From Mucilaginibacter sp. PAMB04168 (GTDB lineage: Bacteria > Bacteroidota > Bacteroidia > Sphingobacteriales > Sphingobacteriaceae): a DNA stretch of 64,000 bases. The position numbers and the translations under genes were made by a program. Numbering within the stretch: the stretch's first letter is position 1; each line of letters opens with the position of its first letter. This document shows, one piece after another, positions 33,546 through 42,373 of the stretch. Where the stretch lies: positions 1,860,001 through 1,924,000 of the forward strand of contig NZ_CP155079.2 in NCBI RefSeq assembly GCF_039634365.2, given 5' to 3'. Below the pieces are notes generated by a model that did not search any database, had not been told where the DNA came from, and saw only the letters and a list, made by a program, of their open reading frames with translations.

Positions 33546-34727
33546 ATGAAATATACAGTAAACGAGCAGGGATATTATGGAGATTTTGGCGGGGCCTACA
33601 TCCCTGAAATGCTGTACCCTAATGTTGAGGAGCTGAGGCAGCAATACCAAAGCATCATAGCCGACGCCGGTTTTATAGCCGAGTTTGAATCTTTACTAAA
33701 AGACTATGTAGGCCGGCCGTCGCCCTTATACCATGCCAAGCGTTTGTCTGAAAAATACGGCGCTAATATTTTTCTGAAGCGCGAAGATCTGAACCACACC
33801 GGTTCGCATAAAATAAACAATGCCATAGGCCAGATATTGCTGGCACAGCGCCTGGGCAAAAAACGCATTATTGCCGAAACAGGCGCCGGTCAGCATGGGG
33901 TAGCCACCGCTACTGTTTGTGCATTGATGGGTATTGAATGTGTAGTGTACATGGGCGAAATTGATATGGAGCGCCAGGCCCCCAATGTAGCCCGGATGAA
34001 AATGCTGGGTGCAAAGGTTGTGCCTGCCACATCGGGTAGTAAAACCCTGAAAGATGCCACCAACGAGGCGATGCGCGATTGGATTAACAACCCGGTTGAT
34101 ACGCATTACATCATCGGTTCGGTGGTGGGTCCGTATCCATACCCCGAAATGGTAGCAAAGTTCCAGTCCATCATATCGTTCGAAACCAAGAAACAATTAT
34201 TAGAGCATACCGGCAAGGAATTGCCTGATTATGTGCTGGCCTGTGTAGGCGGTGGCAGCAATGCCATGGGTATGTTTTACCACTTTTTGGATGATGAGTC
34301 GGTAAAACTGATTGCTATAGAGGCAGCTGGCAAAGGCGTGGATAGCGGCCATTCGGCAGCTACATCGGTTTTGGGCCGAGAAGGGATATTGCATGGTAGC
34401 CGTACTATATTAATGCAGACTGATGACGGACAAGTGGTTGAGCCGTATTCTATATCAGCAGGATTAGATTACCCAGGTATTGGTCCGCAGCATGCCCATT
34501 TACACAAGATTCAGCGAGCTAAATACGTAAATATTACTGATGATGAATCTTTGCAGGCCGGTTTACTATTATCGCAACTGGAGGGCATTATTCCGGCCAT
34601 TGAATCGGCACATGCTTTTGCTTATTTAGAAAAGATGCAATTTCAGCGGGAAGATAATGTAGTGATCTGTCTGTCGGGCAGGGGAGATAAAGATCTAACC
34701 ACTTATATTAAACACTTCGGCTTTTAA
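33546..34727 (+). CDS. trpB: Tryptophan synthase beta subunit
   Basis: A 393-residue PLP enzyme that condenses indole and serine. The PLP Lys is in [15 protein letters not shown], the phosphate-binding Gly loop is [10 protein letters not shown], and [19 protein letters not shown] forms the substrate carboxylate site. The N-terminus [13 protein letters not shown] is typical. It works in an alpha2-beta2 complex with TrpA, encoded 153 nt downstream. The gap before trpA is unusually long for this pair. Confidence 0.97.
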   Translation: MKYTVNEQGYYGDFGGAYIPEMLYPNVEELRQQYQSIIADAGFIAEFESLLKDYVGRPSPLYHAKRLSEKYGANIFLKREDLNHTGSHKINNAIGQILLAQRLGKKRIIAETGAGQHGVATATVCALMGIECVVYMGEIDMERQAPNVARMKMLGAKVVPATSGSKTLKDATNEAMRDWINNPVDTHYIIGSVVGPYPYPEMVAKFQSIISFETKKQLLEHTGKELPDYVLACVGGGSNAMGMFYHFLDDESVKLIAIEAAGKGVDSGHSAATSVLGREGILHGSRTILMQTDDGQVVEPYSISAGLDYPGIGPQHAHLHKIQRAKYVNITDDESLQAGLLLSQLEGIIPAIESAHAFAYLEKMQFQREDNVVICLSGRGDKDLTTYIKHFGF

Positions 34728-34825
34728 TTGCCAACTTAACAGCTTATTTCCTAACTGAGGAGGGTAGGAGGCTTTTGCTGAATTTAATTGAAATATCCCT
34801 CTTCGCCATTAACAAGCCAACGCAG

Positions 34826-34840
34826 CCCTCCACAGGAGGG
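34826..34840. repeat. Small GC hairpin in the trpB–trpA gap
   Basis: CCCTCC (34826–34831) and GGAGGG (34835–34840) form a 6-bp stem around ACA, in a 153-nt gap that interrupts an otherwise tight operon. Sequences of the form CCCTCC…GGAGGG are common intergenic repeats in Bacteroidota by recollection. No U tract follows, so it is unlikely to terminate transcription. Confidence 0.4.
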
Positions 34841-34880
34841 GTGAATGCGGTGCAAAAATGAACGGTGCAATAACACATAC

Positions 34881-35651
34881 ATGAATCGTCTTAATCAATT
34901 GTTCGCCACAAAAAAGAACAACTTACTATCGGTATATTTTACTGCCGGCTACCCCGAACTGAATACAACCCTTGATATTGCCGAGGCGCTTGAAAAAGCT
35001 GGTGTTGATTTCCTGGAGCTCGGCTTTCCATATTCGGATCCGGTGGCAGACGGACCCACTATTCAGCACAGTTCCCAAAAAGCGCTTGACAATGGCATGA
35101 ACCTTAACCTGCTGTTTGAACAACTGGCCGAGCTGCGCCAAAGAGTAAGTATACCTGTATTGCTAATGGGCTACGCCAACCCCATGGTACAATATGGGGT
35201 AGAACGCTTTTGTGCCAAAGCTGCCGAGGTGGGCGTAGATGGCGTTATTGTGCCCGATTTACCCATGTATGAGTATGAGACTCTATATAAAGATTGCTTT
35301 GCCCGGCATAACTTGAGCAACATTTTTCTGGTTACCCCACAAACTGCCGAAGCGCGCATACGTAAGATAGATGAGCTCAGCAACAGCTTTATTTACCTGC
35401 TTTCGTCTGCATCTATAACCGGTGGTAATTTAGCTTTGGGAGATGTTACCGAAACCTACTTTAAGCGTATTAAGCATATGGAACTGAATAATCCAATTGT
35501 AATTGGCTTTGGTATTGGCGATAAAGCCACCTTTGATACGGCAACTGCCTATGCCAACGGTGCTATAGTGGGTAGTGCCTTCGTACGTTTCTTAGCTACC
35601 GACAATTACCTGGAAAGGATACCTGAATTTGTGAAACAAATAAAAGGATAG
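34881..35651 (+). CDS. trpA: Tryptophan synthase alpha subunit
   Basis: A 256-residue TIM-barrel enzyme that cleaves indole-glycerol phosphate. The catalytic Glu is in FLELGFPYSDPVADGPTIQ, the catalytic Asp in GVDGVIVPDLPMYEYE, and the phosphate site in GFGIGDKATF and GAIVGSAFVRFL. The ATG at 34881 (MNRLNQLFATKKNNLLSVYF) fits the family; an upstream in-frame start at 34845 adds twelve non-conserved residues. It ends the trp unit. Confidence 0.96.
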   Translation: MNRLNQLFATKKNNLLSVYFTAGYPELNTTLDIAEALEKAGVDFLELGFPYSDPVADGPTIQHSSQKALDNGMNLNLLFEQLAELRQRVSIPVLLMGYANPMVQYGVERFCAKAAEVGVDGVIVPDLPMYEYETLYKDCFARHNLSNIFLVTPQTAEARIRKIDELSNSFIYLLSSASITGGNLALGDVTETYFKRIKHMELNNPIVIGFGIGDKATFDTATAYANGAIVGSAFVRFLATDNYLERIPEFVKQIKG

Positions 35652-35786
35652 CTAAAATCGTTTTAATCCGGGGTGGTAACGAGAATTATTTAAGCGGTAA
35701 ACAACAATCCCTATAGTTCACTCGCTATTGTTTGTGATTATGAAGATTATTATGACAAAGCCTCGGCTTTGGGTACTCATTTCTGC

Positions 35787-36407
35787 TTATAAATAAGCGT
35801 CCAAATCACCCTTGCCCTCTCGTATTACTTCAAATTCACCTGAGGTAACATCTACCACGGTTGAGGCTATATTGCCGCCGTAGCCGCCATCAATTACGAT
35901 ATCTACCAAGCTTTCATATTTTTCGTGGATGAGCTCGGGGTCGGTAGAATATTCCACAATATCATCCTCGTCACGTATGGATGTAGATAGGATGGGGTTA
36001 CCTAATTGCTTCACTATTTCCCTCGCTATAGCGTTATCAGGTATGCGTATACCAACCGTTTTTTTGTTTGAGCTTAATAGCTTGGGTACATTTCCGCTGG
36101 CATTCAAAATAAATGTGAACGGGCCTGGCAAAGCTTTTTTCAGTACTCTAAACACCGTGCTATCAATAGGTTTCGTATAATCAGACAGGTTGCTTAAGTC
36201 GTAACAAATGAAAGAAAAATTAGCCTTCTCGGGCTTGATGTGTCTGATGCGTGCAATAGCTTCAATTGCTTTATGATTGGTTATATCACAGCCTAAGCCG
36301 TAAACGGTATCGGTAGGGTAAATGATGAGTCCGCCCCGGCGCAGTACTTGCACCACCTGCTCAATGGTCTTTGGGTTCGGGTTCTCCGGATAAATTTTTA
36401 CAAGCAT
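35787..36407 (-). CDS. Threonylcarbamoyl-AMP synthase (Sua5/YciO/YrdC family)
   Basis: A 206-residue protein with the YrdC-fold start GGLIIYPTDTVYGLGCDITN, the KxR/ATP region RIRHIKPEKANFSFICYDL and the strand KKTVGIRIPDNAIA. Family members make threonylcarbamoyl-AMP for the universal tRNA t6A modification. The KPEKANFSFICYDLS arrangement resembles the YciO subgroup, some members of which do not complement Sua5, so the exact role needs care. It is monocistronic and convergent with trpA. A short CAAAGC/GCTTTG hairpin (35756–35771) lies between the stops. Confidence 0.85.
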   Translation of the reverse strand: MLVKIYPENPNPKTIEQVVQVLRRGGLIIYPTDTVYGLGCDITNHKAIEAIARIRHIKPEKANFSFICYDLSNLSDYTKPIDSTVFRVLKKALPGPFTFILNASGNVPKLLSSNKKTVGIRIPDNAIAREIVKQLGNPILSTSIRDEDDIVEYSTDPELIHEKYESLVDIVIDGGYGGNIASTVVDVTSGEFEVIREGKGDLDAYL

Positions 36408-36599
36408 ACTTATTTAGCAAATATAACAGCTTATGGTTTGCCCGGTATTTAAACATAATGTAAACATAGTGTATCTTTTTCAGGCAAACTGCGTATGAGG
36501 TGAATACATCAGCACCTCAATATCTAATTTTTTTCAGTTACATTCTGTATATCACTATTTTACCACGTACGGACAAAAATATAAGGTAGGTAAGCACAT

Positions 36600-38909
36600 A
36601 TGAGATTAGGGCCCGGCCGTATAGCCATTATTTATCTGGTTACCTGCAGTGTTTGGATTGCTTTGAGCGACCAGGTGCTATTTCTGTTTCAAGGCACATT
36701 GAGTCCGTCTTTAATGTATGCCATAAGTAGCAGTAAAGGAGTTTTTTTTGTTATTGCAACCAGCGGCTTTTTATACCATTTGGTAAAAGTGAACAACCAG
36801 CATCTTATTAATACCGAAAACCAATACCGGTTAATGTACGAGGGCAGCCCAACGCCTAAATGGATTTATGATTTACAAACCTTAAAATTTGTTTCCGTAA
36901 ATCAGGCTGCAATCGATAAGTATGGCTATACACGAGAGCAATTTTTAAGCATGTCTATTCTGGACATCCGGCCGCCTGATGACAAGCAAAAGGTGCTTGA
37001 GTCGGCAAAAAGCGTGTCAAACCATTTAAGGCAAACCGTTGGCTGGATACATCAAAAGGCCGATGGTACACCTATACATGTTAATATAATTTCACAGAAA
37101 ATAAAGTTTAATAATAAACCGCACGTTATTATAACCGCTCAGGACATAACAGAGAAAGTTAATTATGAGCAGGAACTGAAGAAGCTTAATGAAGATTTAA
37201 AAGAAGAAAAAAGAAAGCTTAGCGAAACCCAGCAAGTAGCTAAAATAGGTGGATGGGAATTTTATATTTCCGAGAAACACCTGGTTTGGTCTGACGAGAT
37301 GTACATCATTACGCAAGTTGAGAAAGATGCCGAACTGAATTTATTTGAGCTTTATGAACAACAGATACATCCTGATGATAGGCCGGCTATGACTGCTCAG
37401 TTAAATAAGCTGATTAAGACCGGCGAACAACTGGATGTTACGCACCGCATCACCTGGATAACCGGTGAAACCCGCTGGGTAAGGGAATTGGCCCGTTTGG
37501 AGCTTAAAGATGGCCTGCCTTATAAAGCCGTTGGATCGGCCCAGGATATTACTGAATTGAAGGAAATGGAGCTTGAGCGTAACCGGTACTTGTTCAGTTT
37601 AGAAGATACACTTGATAACATTAATGAAGGCTTTTATGCCCTGAACAAAGATTTGGTTTTTACAAAGGTAAACAAGCGCTTTCAGCTTGAAACTGGTATA
37701 AAAGCTGAGGACGTAATTGGTAAAGATATTGTAACGGCTTTTCCAGGCATCGAAAAAAGGATCACTTATCAGCAGTATCAAAAAGTACTGGCGGAGCGGA
37801 TATCGGTAAAATTTGAAGCCTATTGGCGGCACTTTAAGAAATGGCATGCCGTGCAGGCGTACCCCACAGAGGATGGTATAGCAGTGTATTTCGACGATAT
37901 CACTGAAAAGAAAGAGAAGGATGCCTTGTTACAGCAAGCCATTTCCCGTTATGAAGCCGTAGCCAAAGCTACCCGCGATGTAATTTACGACTATGATATT
38001 TTGCAGGATAAGCTGGTTTTTTATACCGATGTTACTAAGCTCATCAACTGTGCAGATACAGATATAGGGCAGGGTATAAAATGGTGGCGATCACTCATAC
38101 ATCCAGATGATTTGCATCGTGTAGTAAATACGCAGCACGAAGTGATGGCAGCACATGAAACTAACTGGCGGGGCGATTACCGTGTAAGTTGTGGAAAAGG
38201 CAATTATAAACACGTGTACTCTCAAGGCTATTATCTATATAACGAACAGCAACAACCGGTACGAGTAATTGGGGCTATAAAGGATGTTGACGAGTTAAAA
38301 CGTGCTAACGAAGAGAATAAGCGCCTGGCCGAAATTATTACTAAAGTTAACAACATGATTGTGGTAATGGATACTCACCATAATATTACTTGGGTTAACA
38401 AAGCATTTGAGGATTATGTAGGTTACAAGCTGGAAGACATAAAGGGTAGATCGGTAAGTTCATTTTTGGGCGGCGAGAAAATTTCAGTTGATATCATTAC
38501 AGAGATTAAGGCTCGTAAAGAGCGATTGGAAACCTTTTCAATGGACATGTTGCATTACCTGCCCAATGGCAATAAGCAGTGGGTAAACATAGAGTACACA
38601 CCTTTATTTGATGAATGTGGGACAAATACAGGGTACATTGCCGTACACCAAAATATAACCGACCGCAAACAACGCGAAGAGAAGATTTATTATCAAAACA
38701 GGGCACTGCAGGAAGTTTCGTGGTTAAGCTCCCATGAAATACGCAGGCCGGTGGCTTCCATACTGGGCCTGGCTTACCTGGCTAAAGATGCGCAGAGCCG
38801 TGACGAAGAAAAGCAGATTATTGATATGATTAACCGTTGTGCCGAGGAATTGGATGGTATAGTGCATAACATCAGCAATAAAATTAATGAGGAGCTTTTT
38901 GGGGGGTAG
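36600..38909 (+). CDS. Membrane-bound multi-PAS sensor ending in a HisKA helix pair, no ATPase domain
   Basis: A 769-residue protein: two membrane segments (about 8–30 and 40–62), then at least four, probably five, PAS/PAC modules (near 72–185, 210–318, 322–435, 440–562 and 575–692). The last 70 residues form a HisKA-like dimerisation hairpin with His712 in SSHEIRRPVASILGL, the phosphoacceptor H-box. The chain stops at NKINEELFGG with no N, G1, F or G2 box, and the next 30 nt run into a strong terminator, so no HATPase domain is encoded in any frame. It cannot autophosphorylate alone; it may be phosphorylated by a partner kinase or act as a scaffold. Confidence 0.85.
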   Translation: MRLGPGRIAIIYLVTCSVWIALSDQVLFLFQGTLSPSLMYAISSSKGVFFVIATSGFLYHLVKVNNQHLINTENQYRLMYEGSPTPKWIYDLQTLKFVSVNQAAIDKYGYTREQFLSMSILDIRPPDDKQKVLESAKSVSNHLRQTVGWIHQKADGTPIHVNIISQKIKFNNKPHVIITAQDITEKVNYEQELKKLNEDLKEEKRKLSETQQVAKIGGWEFYISEKHLVWSDEMYIITQVEKDAELNLFELYEQQIHPDDRPAMTAQLNKLIKTGEQLDVTHRITWITGETRWVRELARLELKDGLPYKAVGSAQDITELKEMELERNRYLFSLEDTLDNINEGFYALNKDLVFTKVNKRFQLETGIKAEDVIGKDIVTAFPGIEKRITYQQYQKVLAERISVKFEAYWRHFKKWHAVQAYPTEDGIAVYFDDITEKKEKDALLQQAISRYEAVAKATRDVIYDYDILQDKLVFYTDVTKLINCADTDIGQGIKWWRSLIHPDDLHRVVNTQHEVMAAHETNWRGDYRVSCGKGNYKHVYSQGYYLYNEQQQPVRVIGAIKDVDELKRANEENKRLAEIITKVNNMIVVMDTHHNITWVNKAFEDYVGYKLEDIKGRSVSSFLGGEKISVDIITEIKARKERLETFSMDMLHYLPNGNKQWVNIEYTPLFDECGTNTGYIAVHQNITDRKQREEKIYYQNRALQEVSWLSSHEIRRPVASILGLAYLAKDAQSRDEEKQIIDMINRCAEELDGIVHNISNKINEELFGG

Positions 38910-38941
38910 GTTGAACAGACTTTTTGCCAAGCACACAAAAT

Positions 38942-38982
38942 AAAGGCCCGCTATGCAATTAAGCATAGCGGGCCTTTTTATA
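38942..38982 (+). terminator. Terminator after the PAS gene
   Basis: A 15-bp perfect stem (38942–38956 with 38963–38977), loop AATTAA, followed by TTTTTA. It separates the convergent PAS and YceI genes and can serve both. Confidence 0.9.
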
Positions 38983-38995
38983 AAAAAACTACTGA

Positions 38996-39529
38996 TTAAG
39001 CTTGTTTAGTAAATTGAGCGTTGATAATCAGTTTTACTTCCTCACCAACAACTATAGAGCCGGCTTCGGTAATACCTTCCCAGGTTAAGCCAAACTCTTT
39101 ACGGTTAATTTTACCGGTAATTTCAAAGCCGGCTTTGGTTTGTCCGTAAAAATCAGCAGCCGAACCGCCAAACTCTACATCTAAAGTAACTGGTTTAGTT
39201 ACACCTTTAATAGTCAGGTTGCCTTCCAATTTATAATCCTCGTCGCTTACTTTCTTTAATGAAGTAGATTTGAAACTAATTTTTGGATAAGTAGCCGCAT
39301 CAAAAAATTCAGCCGATTTCAAGTGCTGATCGCGTGCTTCCTGGGTGGTATCAATGCTGTCAATATCCAGCGAAAAATCAATCTCCGAGTCCTGAAAATC
39401 TTCGCTCTCGGTAATAACTTCGCCCTCAAACTTACGGAACGAACCCGTTACAGTTGAAATTACCAGGTGTTTAACCTTAAATTGTACTTCTGAATGCAGT
39501 GGGTCCATAACCCATTTTGTAGTTGCCAT
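38996..39529 (-). CDS. YceI-family lipocalin-like protein
   Basis: A 177-residue beta-barrel protein of the YceI family: start WVMDPLHSEVQFKVKHLVISTVTG, then GSFRKFEGEV, NLTIKGVTKPVTLDVEF and the end NRKEFGLTWEGITEAGSIVVGEEVKLII. YceI proteins bind isoprenoid-like molecules in a lipocalin fold. There is no signal peptide here, so unlike the periplasmic E. coli protein it seems cytoplasmic. It is monocistronic. Confidence 0.9.
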   Translation of the reverse strand: MATTKWVMDPLHSEVQFKVKHLVISTVTGSFRKFEGEVITESEDFQDSEIDFSLDIDSIDTTQEARDQHLKSAEFFDAATYPKISFKSTSLKKVSDEDYKLEGNLTIKGVTKPVTLDVEFGGSAADFYGQTKAGFEITGKINRKEFGLTWEGITEAGSIVVGEEVKLIINAQFTKQA

Positions 39530-39687
39530 AGCTTTATGATGTTAAATGATTTCAGTGTAAATATAACGTATGTTTAAACATGTATTTGTTTGCGCCGTTA
39601 CTTAATGATACAAAGAAGCACAGATTTTTGTGTTACGCACTTGATATTTGTCAATAAATAACAATAAACTCAACAAATAAAAAAGGG

Positions 39688-39725
39688 GTTAAAAAGAAAG
39701 CCCCATCTTTTTTAGATAGGGCTTT
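39688..39725 (-). terminator. Terminator after sucC
   Basis: AAAGCCCCATC (39697–39707) pairs with GATAGGGCTTT (39715–39725) with one mismatch; on the minus strand the stem is followed by CTTTTTAACC. It lies 36 nt beyond the sucC stop. Confidence 0.75.
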
Positions 39726-39760
39726 CCTGTATTATATCTTCTTTCTAGAAGATGAAATGC

Positions 39761-40951
39761 TTATGCTAAAACTTCTTTAACTTTTTCAGCAGCCTCTTTC
39801 AGCAAAATAGCCGAGAAAACTTTTAAGCCTGAATTATCAATCAGTTCTTTAGCTTCTGCAGCATTGGTGCCTTGCAAACGAACAATGATTGGCACAGGTA
39901 TGTTACCAATTTCCTGGTAAGCATCAATTACTCCTTGTGCAACACGGTCGCAACGTACAATACCACCAAAAATATTAATCAGGATGGCTTTAACTTTAGG
40001 ATCGCTCAGGATGATGTTAAAACCAGCTTTAACGGTTTGTGCATTGGCAGTACCGCCTACGTCCAAAAAGTTAGCAGGCTCGCCACCGGCAATCTTAATA
40101 ATATCCATAGTGGCCATCGCTAAACCGGCACCGTTAACCATACAACCTACGTTACCATCTAATTTAACATAGTTAAGGTTAGAGTGGCTTGCCTCAACCT
40201 CAGTAGGGTCTTCCTCGTTGGTATCGCGCAGGGCAGCATAATCAGCATGGCGGTATAAAGCGTTATCATCCAGGTTTACTTTAGCATCAACTGCTAAAAT
40301 TTTATTGTCGGATGTTTTTAATACCGGGTTAATTTCAAATTGTGAAGAGTCGGTAGCATCATAAGCTTTGTACAAAGCGGCAATGAATTTTACCATATCT
40401 TTAAAAGCATCGCCTGATAAGCCCAGGTTAAAGGCAATTTTACGTGCCTGGAAACCTTGTAAACCTACTTTCGGGTCAATCTCTTCTTTGTGTATCAGGT
40501 GAGGAGTGCTGTGTGCTACTTCCTCAATGTCCATACCACCTTCGGTTGAGTACATGATAATGTTGCGGCCTTTAGCACGATCTAACAATACGCTCATGTA
40601 AAACTCCTTAGTTTCGCTATCACCAGGATAATATACATCTTGTGCAACAAGCACCTTGTGTACTTTTTTACCTTCCGGACCAGTTTGCGGGGTAACCAGT
40701 TGCATGCCTAAAATGGCGCCTGCTTTTTCTTTTACCTCATCCAGGTTTTTGGCCAGTTTAACACCACCGCCTTTACCACGGCCGCCGGCATGTATCTGGG
40801 CTTTAACAACCACCCAGCTCGAGCCGAAATCTTCTTTCATTTTTTGGGCCGCCTCAACAGCTTGTTCCACAGTATCGGCTACAATGCCTTCCTGTACCCT
40901 TACGCCAAAACTTTTTAGTATGGCCTTACCCTGATATTCGTGAATATTCAT
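39761..40951 (-). CDS. sucC: Succinate–CoA ligase, beta subunit
   Basis: A 396-residue protein starting MNIHEYQGKAILKSFGVRV, the family start; an upstream in-frame ATG would add 59 unrelated residues. The N-terminal ATP-grasp domain contains VKAQIHAGGRGKGGGVKLA, and FEINPVLKTSDNKILAVDAKVNLDDNA carries the metal site. The C-terminal CoA-ligase half includes NGAGLAMATMDIIK and NIFGGIVRCDRVAQG. It converts succinyl-CoA to succinate with NDP phosphorylation in the TCA cycle. sucD is not adjacent, as usual in Bacteroidota. Confidence 0.96.
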   Translation of the reverse strand: MNIHEYQGKAILKSFGVRVQEGIVADTVEQAVEAAQKMKEDFGSSWVVVKAQIHAGGRGKGGGVKLAKNLDEVKEKAGAILGMQLVTPQTGPEGKKVHKVLVAQDVYYPGDSETKEFYMSVLLDRAKGRNIIMYSTEGGMDIEEVAHSTPHLIHKEEIDPKVGLQGFQARKIAFNLGLSGDAFKDMVKFIAALYKAYDATDSSQFEINPVLKTSDNKILAVDAKVNLDDNALYRHADYAALRDTNEEDPTEVEASHSNLNYVKLDGNVGCMVNGAGLAMATMDIIKIAGGEPANFLDVGGTANAQTVKAGFNIILSDPKVKAILINIFGGIVRCDRVAQGVIDAYQEIGNIPVPIIVRLQGTNAAEAKELIDNSGLKVFSAILLKEAAEKVKEVLA

Positions 40952-41404
40952 GTCTTTGTGAAGAATTTGCGGTAAATCTACAATTTCAGTTGGAGTTATG
41001 AAATTAGAAAGCAGATTTTGTGTAGAAAAGGAGGTAGTATGCGATAGAGCCAAGAACCAAGAAAATGTAGCCTGCCCATAATGAACAGGAAACAAGAGCC
41101 AGACCAAACAGCCAGCCTGGAATCTCAACCGATAATGAGCGGTTGTTTAGATTAGCCTTATTATTGCTTTATAAGGCTTCTTCATAGCACTCATTATAGT
41201 TTATCTTACTACTGATTCTATACTCCTAACGTTCTAACAATGGCGTTCCTGTGGGGCTTGGCTATCGGCTAATACGCCTCCTGACCTTAGCCAAATGGCA
41301 GGTACCCGCTGCTATCCCTAACGCGGCTTGTTGTCTAAAATTTAAAGGTTTTATCGTTGATCTTGCTTCTTGGCTCTTGGTTCTGATTTCCATATCTTTG
41401 TATT
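40952..41404. other. Divergent intergenic region with paired short repeats
   Basis: It separates sucC from an ABC ATPase gene; no gene or tRNA is seen. It contains AGAGCCAAGAACCAAGAA at 41046–41063 and an inverted relative at 41367–41384 (AAGARCCAAGA-type unit on opposite strands, about 320 nt apart), which looks like dispersed repeat material framing the segment. Confidence 0.5.
41370..41400 (+). promoter_or_regulatory. Promoter directly before the ABC ATPase gene
   Basis: TTGG (41370–41373), 19 nt, TATCTTTG (41393–41400). The −7 box ends 4 nt before the ATG at 41405, so the predicted transcript would start at or very near the initiation codon. The −33 part lies inside the repeat copy at 41367–41384. 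Confidence 0.55.
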
Positions 41405-42058
41405 ATGCTAAAAGCACTGGGTATCCAAAAAAACTATGGCAAGCTTCATATTCTTAAAGGGGTTAACCTTGAGGTACAGCAGGGAGAAATTGTAACCATT
41501 GTAGGCGCCTCGGGTGCAGGTAAAAGCTCTCTGCTCAATATTATAGGCACGCTGGATCAGCCCGATGCCGGTCAGCTATTTTTAGATGATTTGGAAATCA
41601 GTAAGCTTAATAACAAGCAGCTTAGTCATTTCCGCAATACTCAAATCGGTTTTATTTTTCAGTTTCACCACTTACTCGCCGAATTTAATGCACTTGAGAA
41701 TGTGTGTATACCAGCATTTATTGCTGGTGTAAGCAAAGCAGAGGCGCAGAAAAGAGCGGCTACTTTGTTAGATAAGCTGGGTTTGAGCAGCCGGGTCTAC
41801 CATAAACCCAACCAGCTATCAGGTGGCGAGCAGCAAAGGGTTGCCGTAGCCCGGGCGCTCATTAATAAACCGGCCATGATATTGGCCGACGAACCATCGG
41901 GCAACCTCGACTCGGCCACCGCGCGCGATTTGCACCAGTTGTTTATAGACCTGCGGAACGAGTCTAACCAAACATTCATCATAGTGACACACAACGAGGA
42001 TCTGGCCAACCTGTCGGACCGTAAAGTGCTTATGAAAGACGGCTTAATTGTACAATAA
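41405..42058 (+). CDS. ABC transporter ATP-binding protein, LolD/MacB type
   Basis: A 217-residue ATPase: Walker [14 protein letters not shown]-loop [10 protein letters not shown], signature [16 protein letters not shown], Walker [15 protein letters not shown]-loop VTHNEDLA. It belongs to the LolD/MacB/FtsE group that drives lipoprotein release or mechanotransmission, and Bacteroidota homologues are annotated lolD. No LolC/E-like permease is adjacent; instead a 102-residue protein and a HAD-like protein follow closely. The partner permease must be elsewhere. Confidence 0.9.
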   Translation: MLKALGIQKNYGKLHILKGVNLEVQQGEIVTIVGASGAGKSSLLNIIGTLDQPDAGQLFLDDLEISKLNNKQLSHFRNTQIGFIFQFHHLLAEFNALENVCIPAFIAGVSKAEAQKRAATLLDKLGLSSRVYHKPNQLSGGEQQRVAVARALINKPAMILADEPSGNLDSATARDLHQLFIDLRNESNQTFIIVTHNEDLANLSDRKVLMKDGLIVQ

Positions 42059-42064
42059 ATCATC

Positions 42065-42373
42065 GTGTATACTTTAATAACAGCAGCAAGTTCGGGCAAA
42101 GCCTATCAGCTTAAAAATCAATTGCAAACCAGCAACGTACTACTGGGCGATTATTTAGACCTGCCCGAGGTGATGCTCAAAGCTGGCAAAATGATAAAGT
42201 TGCCTAACCCGCAGGCCGAAACCTATCCGCATTTAATGCTCACCTTGTGTTTGGACCATCAAGTTGATACAGTATATCTGCTGCACAGGGAAGAGGCCGC
42301 GCCTCTGACCGAAGCTGAATTGCTGTTTAATGAATACGGTATAAAATTGATTGCCGCGCATGATGAAGTATAG
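42065..42373 (+). CDS. Small protein of unknown function, coupled to a HAD-like gene
   Basis: A 102-residue soluble protein using a GTG start at 42065 (6 nt after the ABC gene stop). It begins MYTLITAASSGKAYQLKNQL, a Rossmann-like first strand and helix reminiscent of the N-terminal (pre-ATP-grasp) domain of carboxylate-amine ligases, but the ATP-grasp part is absent. It overlaps the following gene by 14 nt, so the two are probably translated together. I believe similar pairs exist in other Sphingobacteriaceae (recollection). I assign no function. Confidence 0.65.
   Translation: MYTLITAASSGKAYQLKNQLQTSNVLLGDYLDLPEVMLKAGKMIKLPNPQAETYPHLMLTLCLDHQVDTVYLLHREEAAPLTEAELLFNEYGIKLIAAHDEV

Noticed and set aside
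40952..41128. 59-residue N-terminal extension of SucC
   Set aside because: The family starts at MNIHEYQGK; the upstream frame is open by chance and has no signal or domain.
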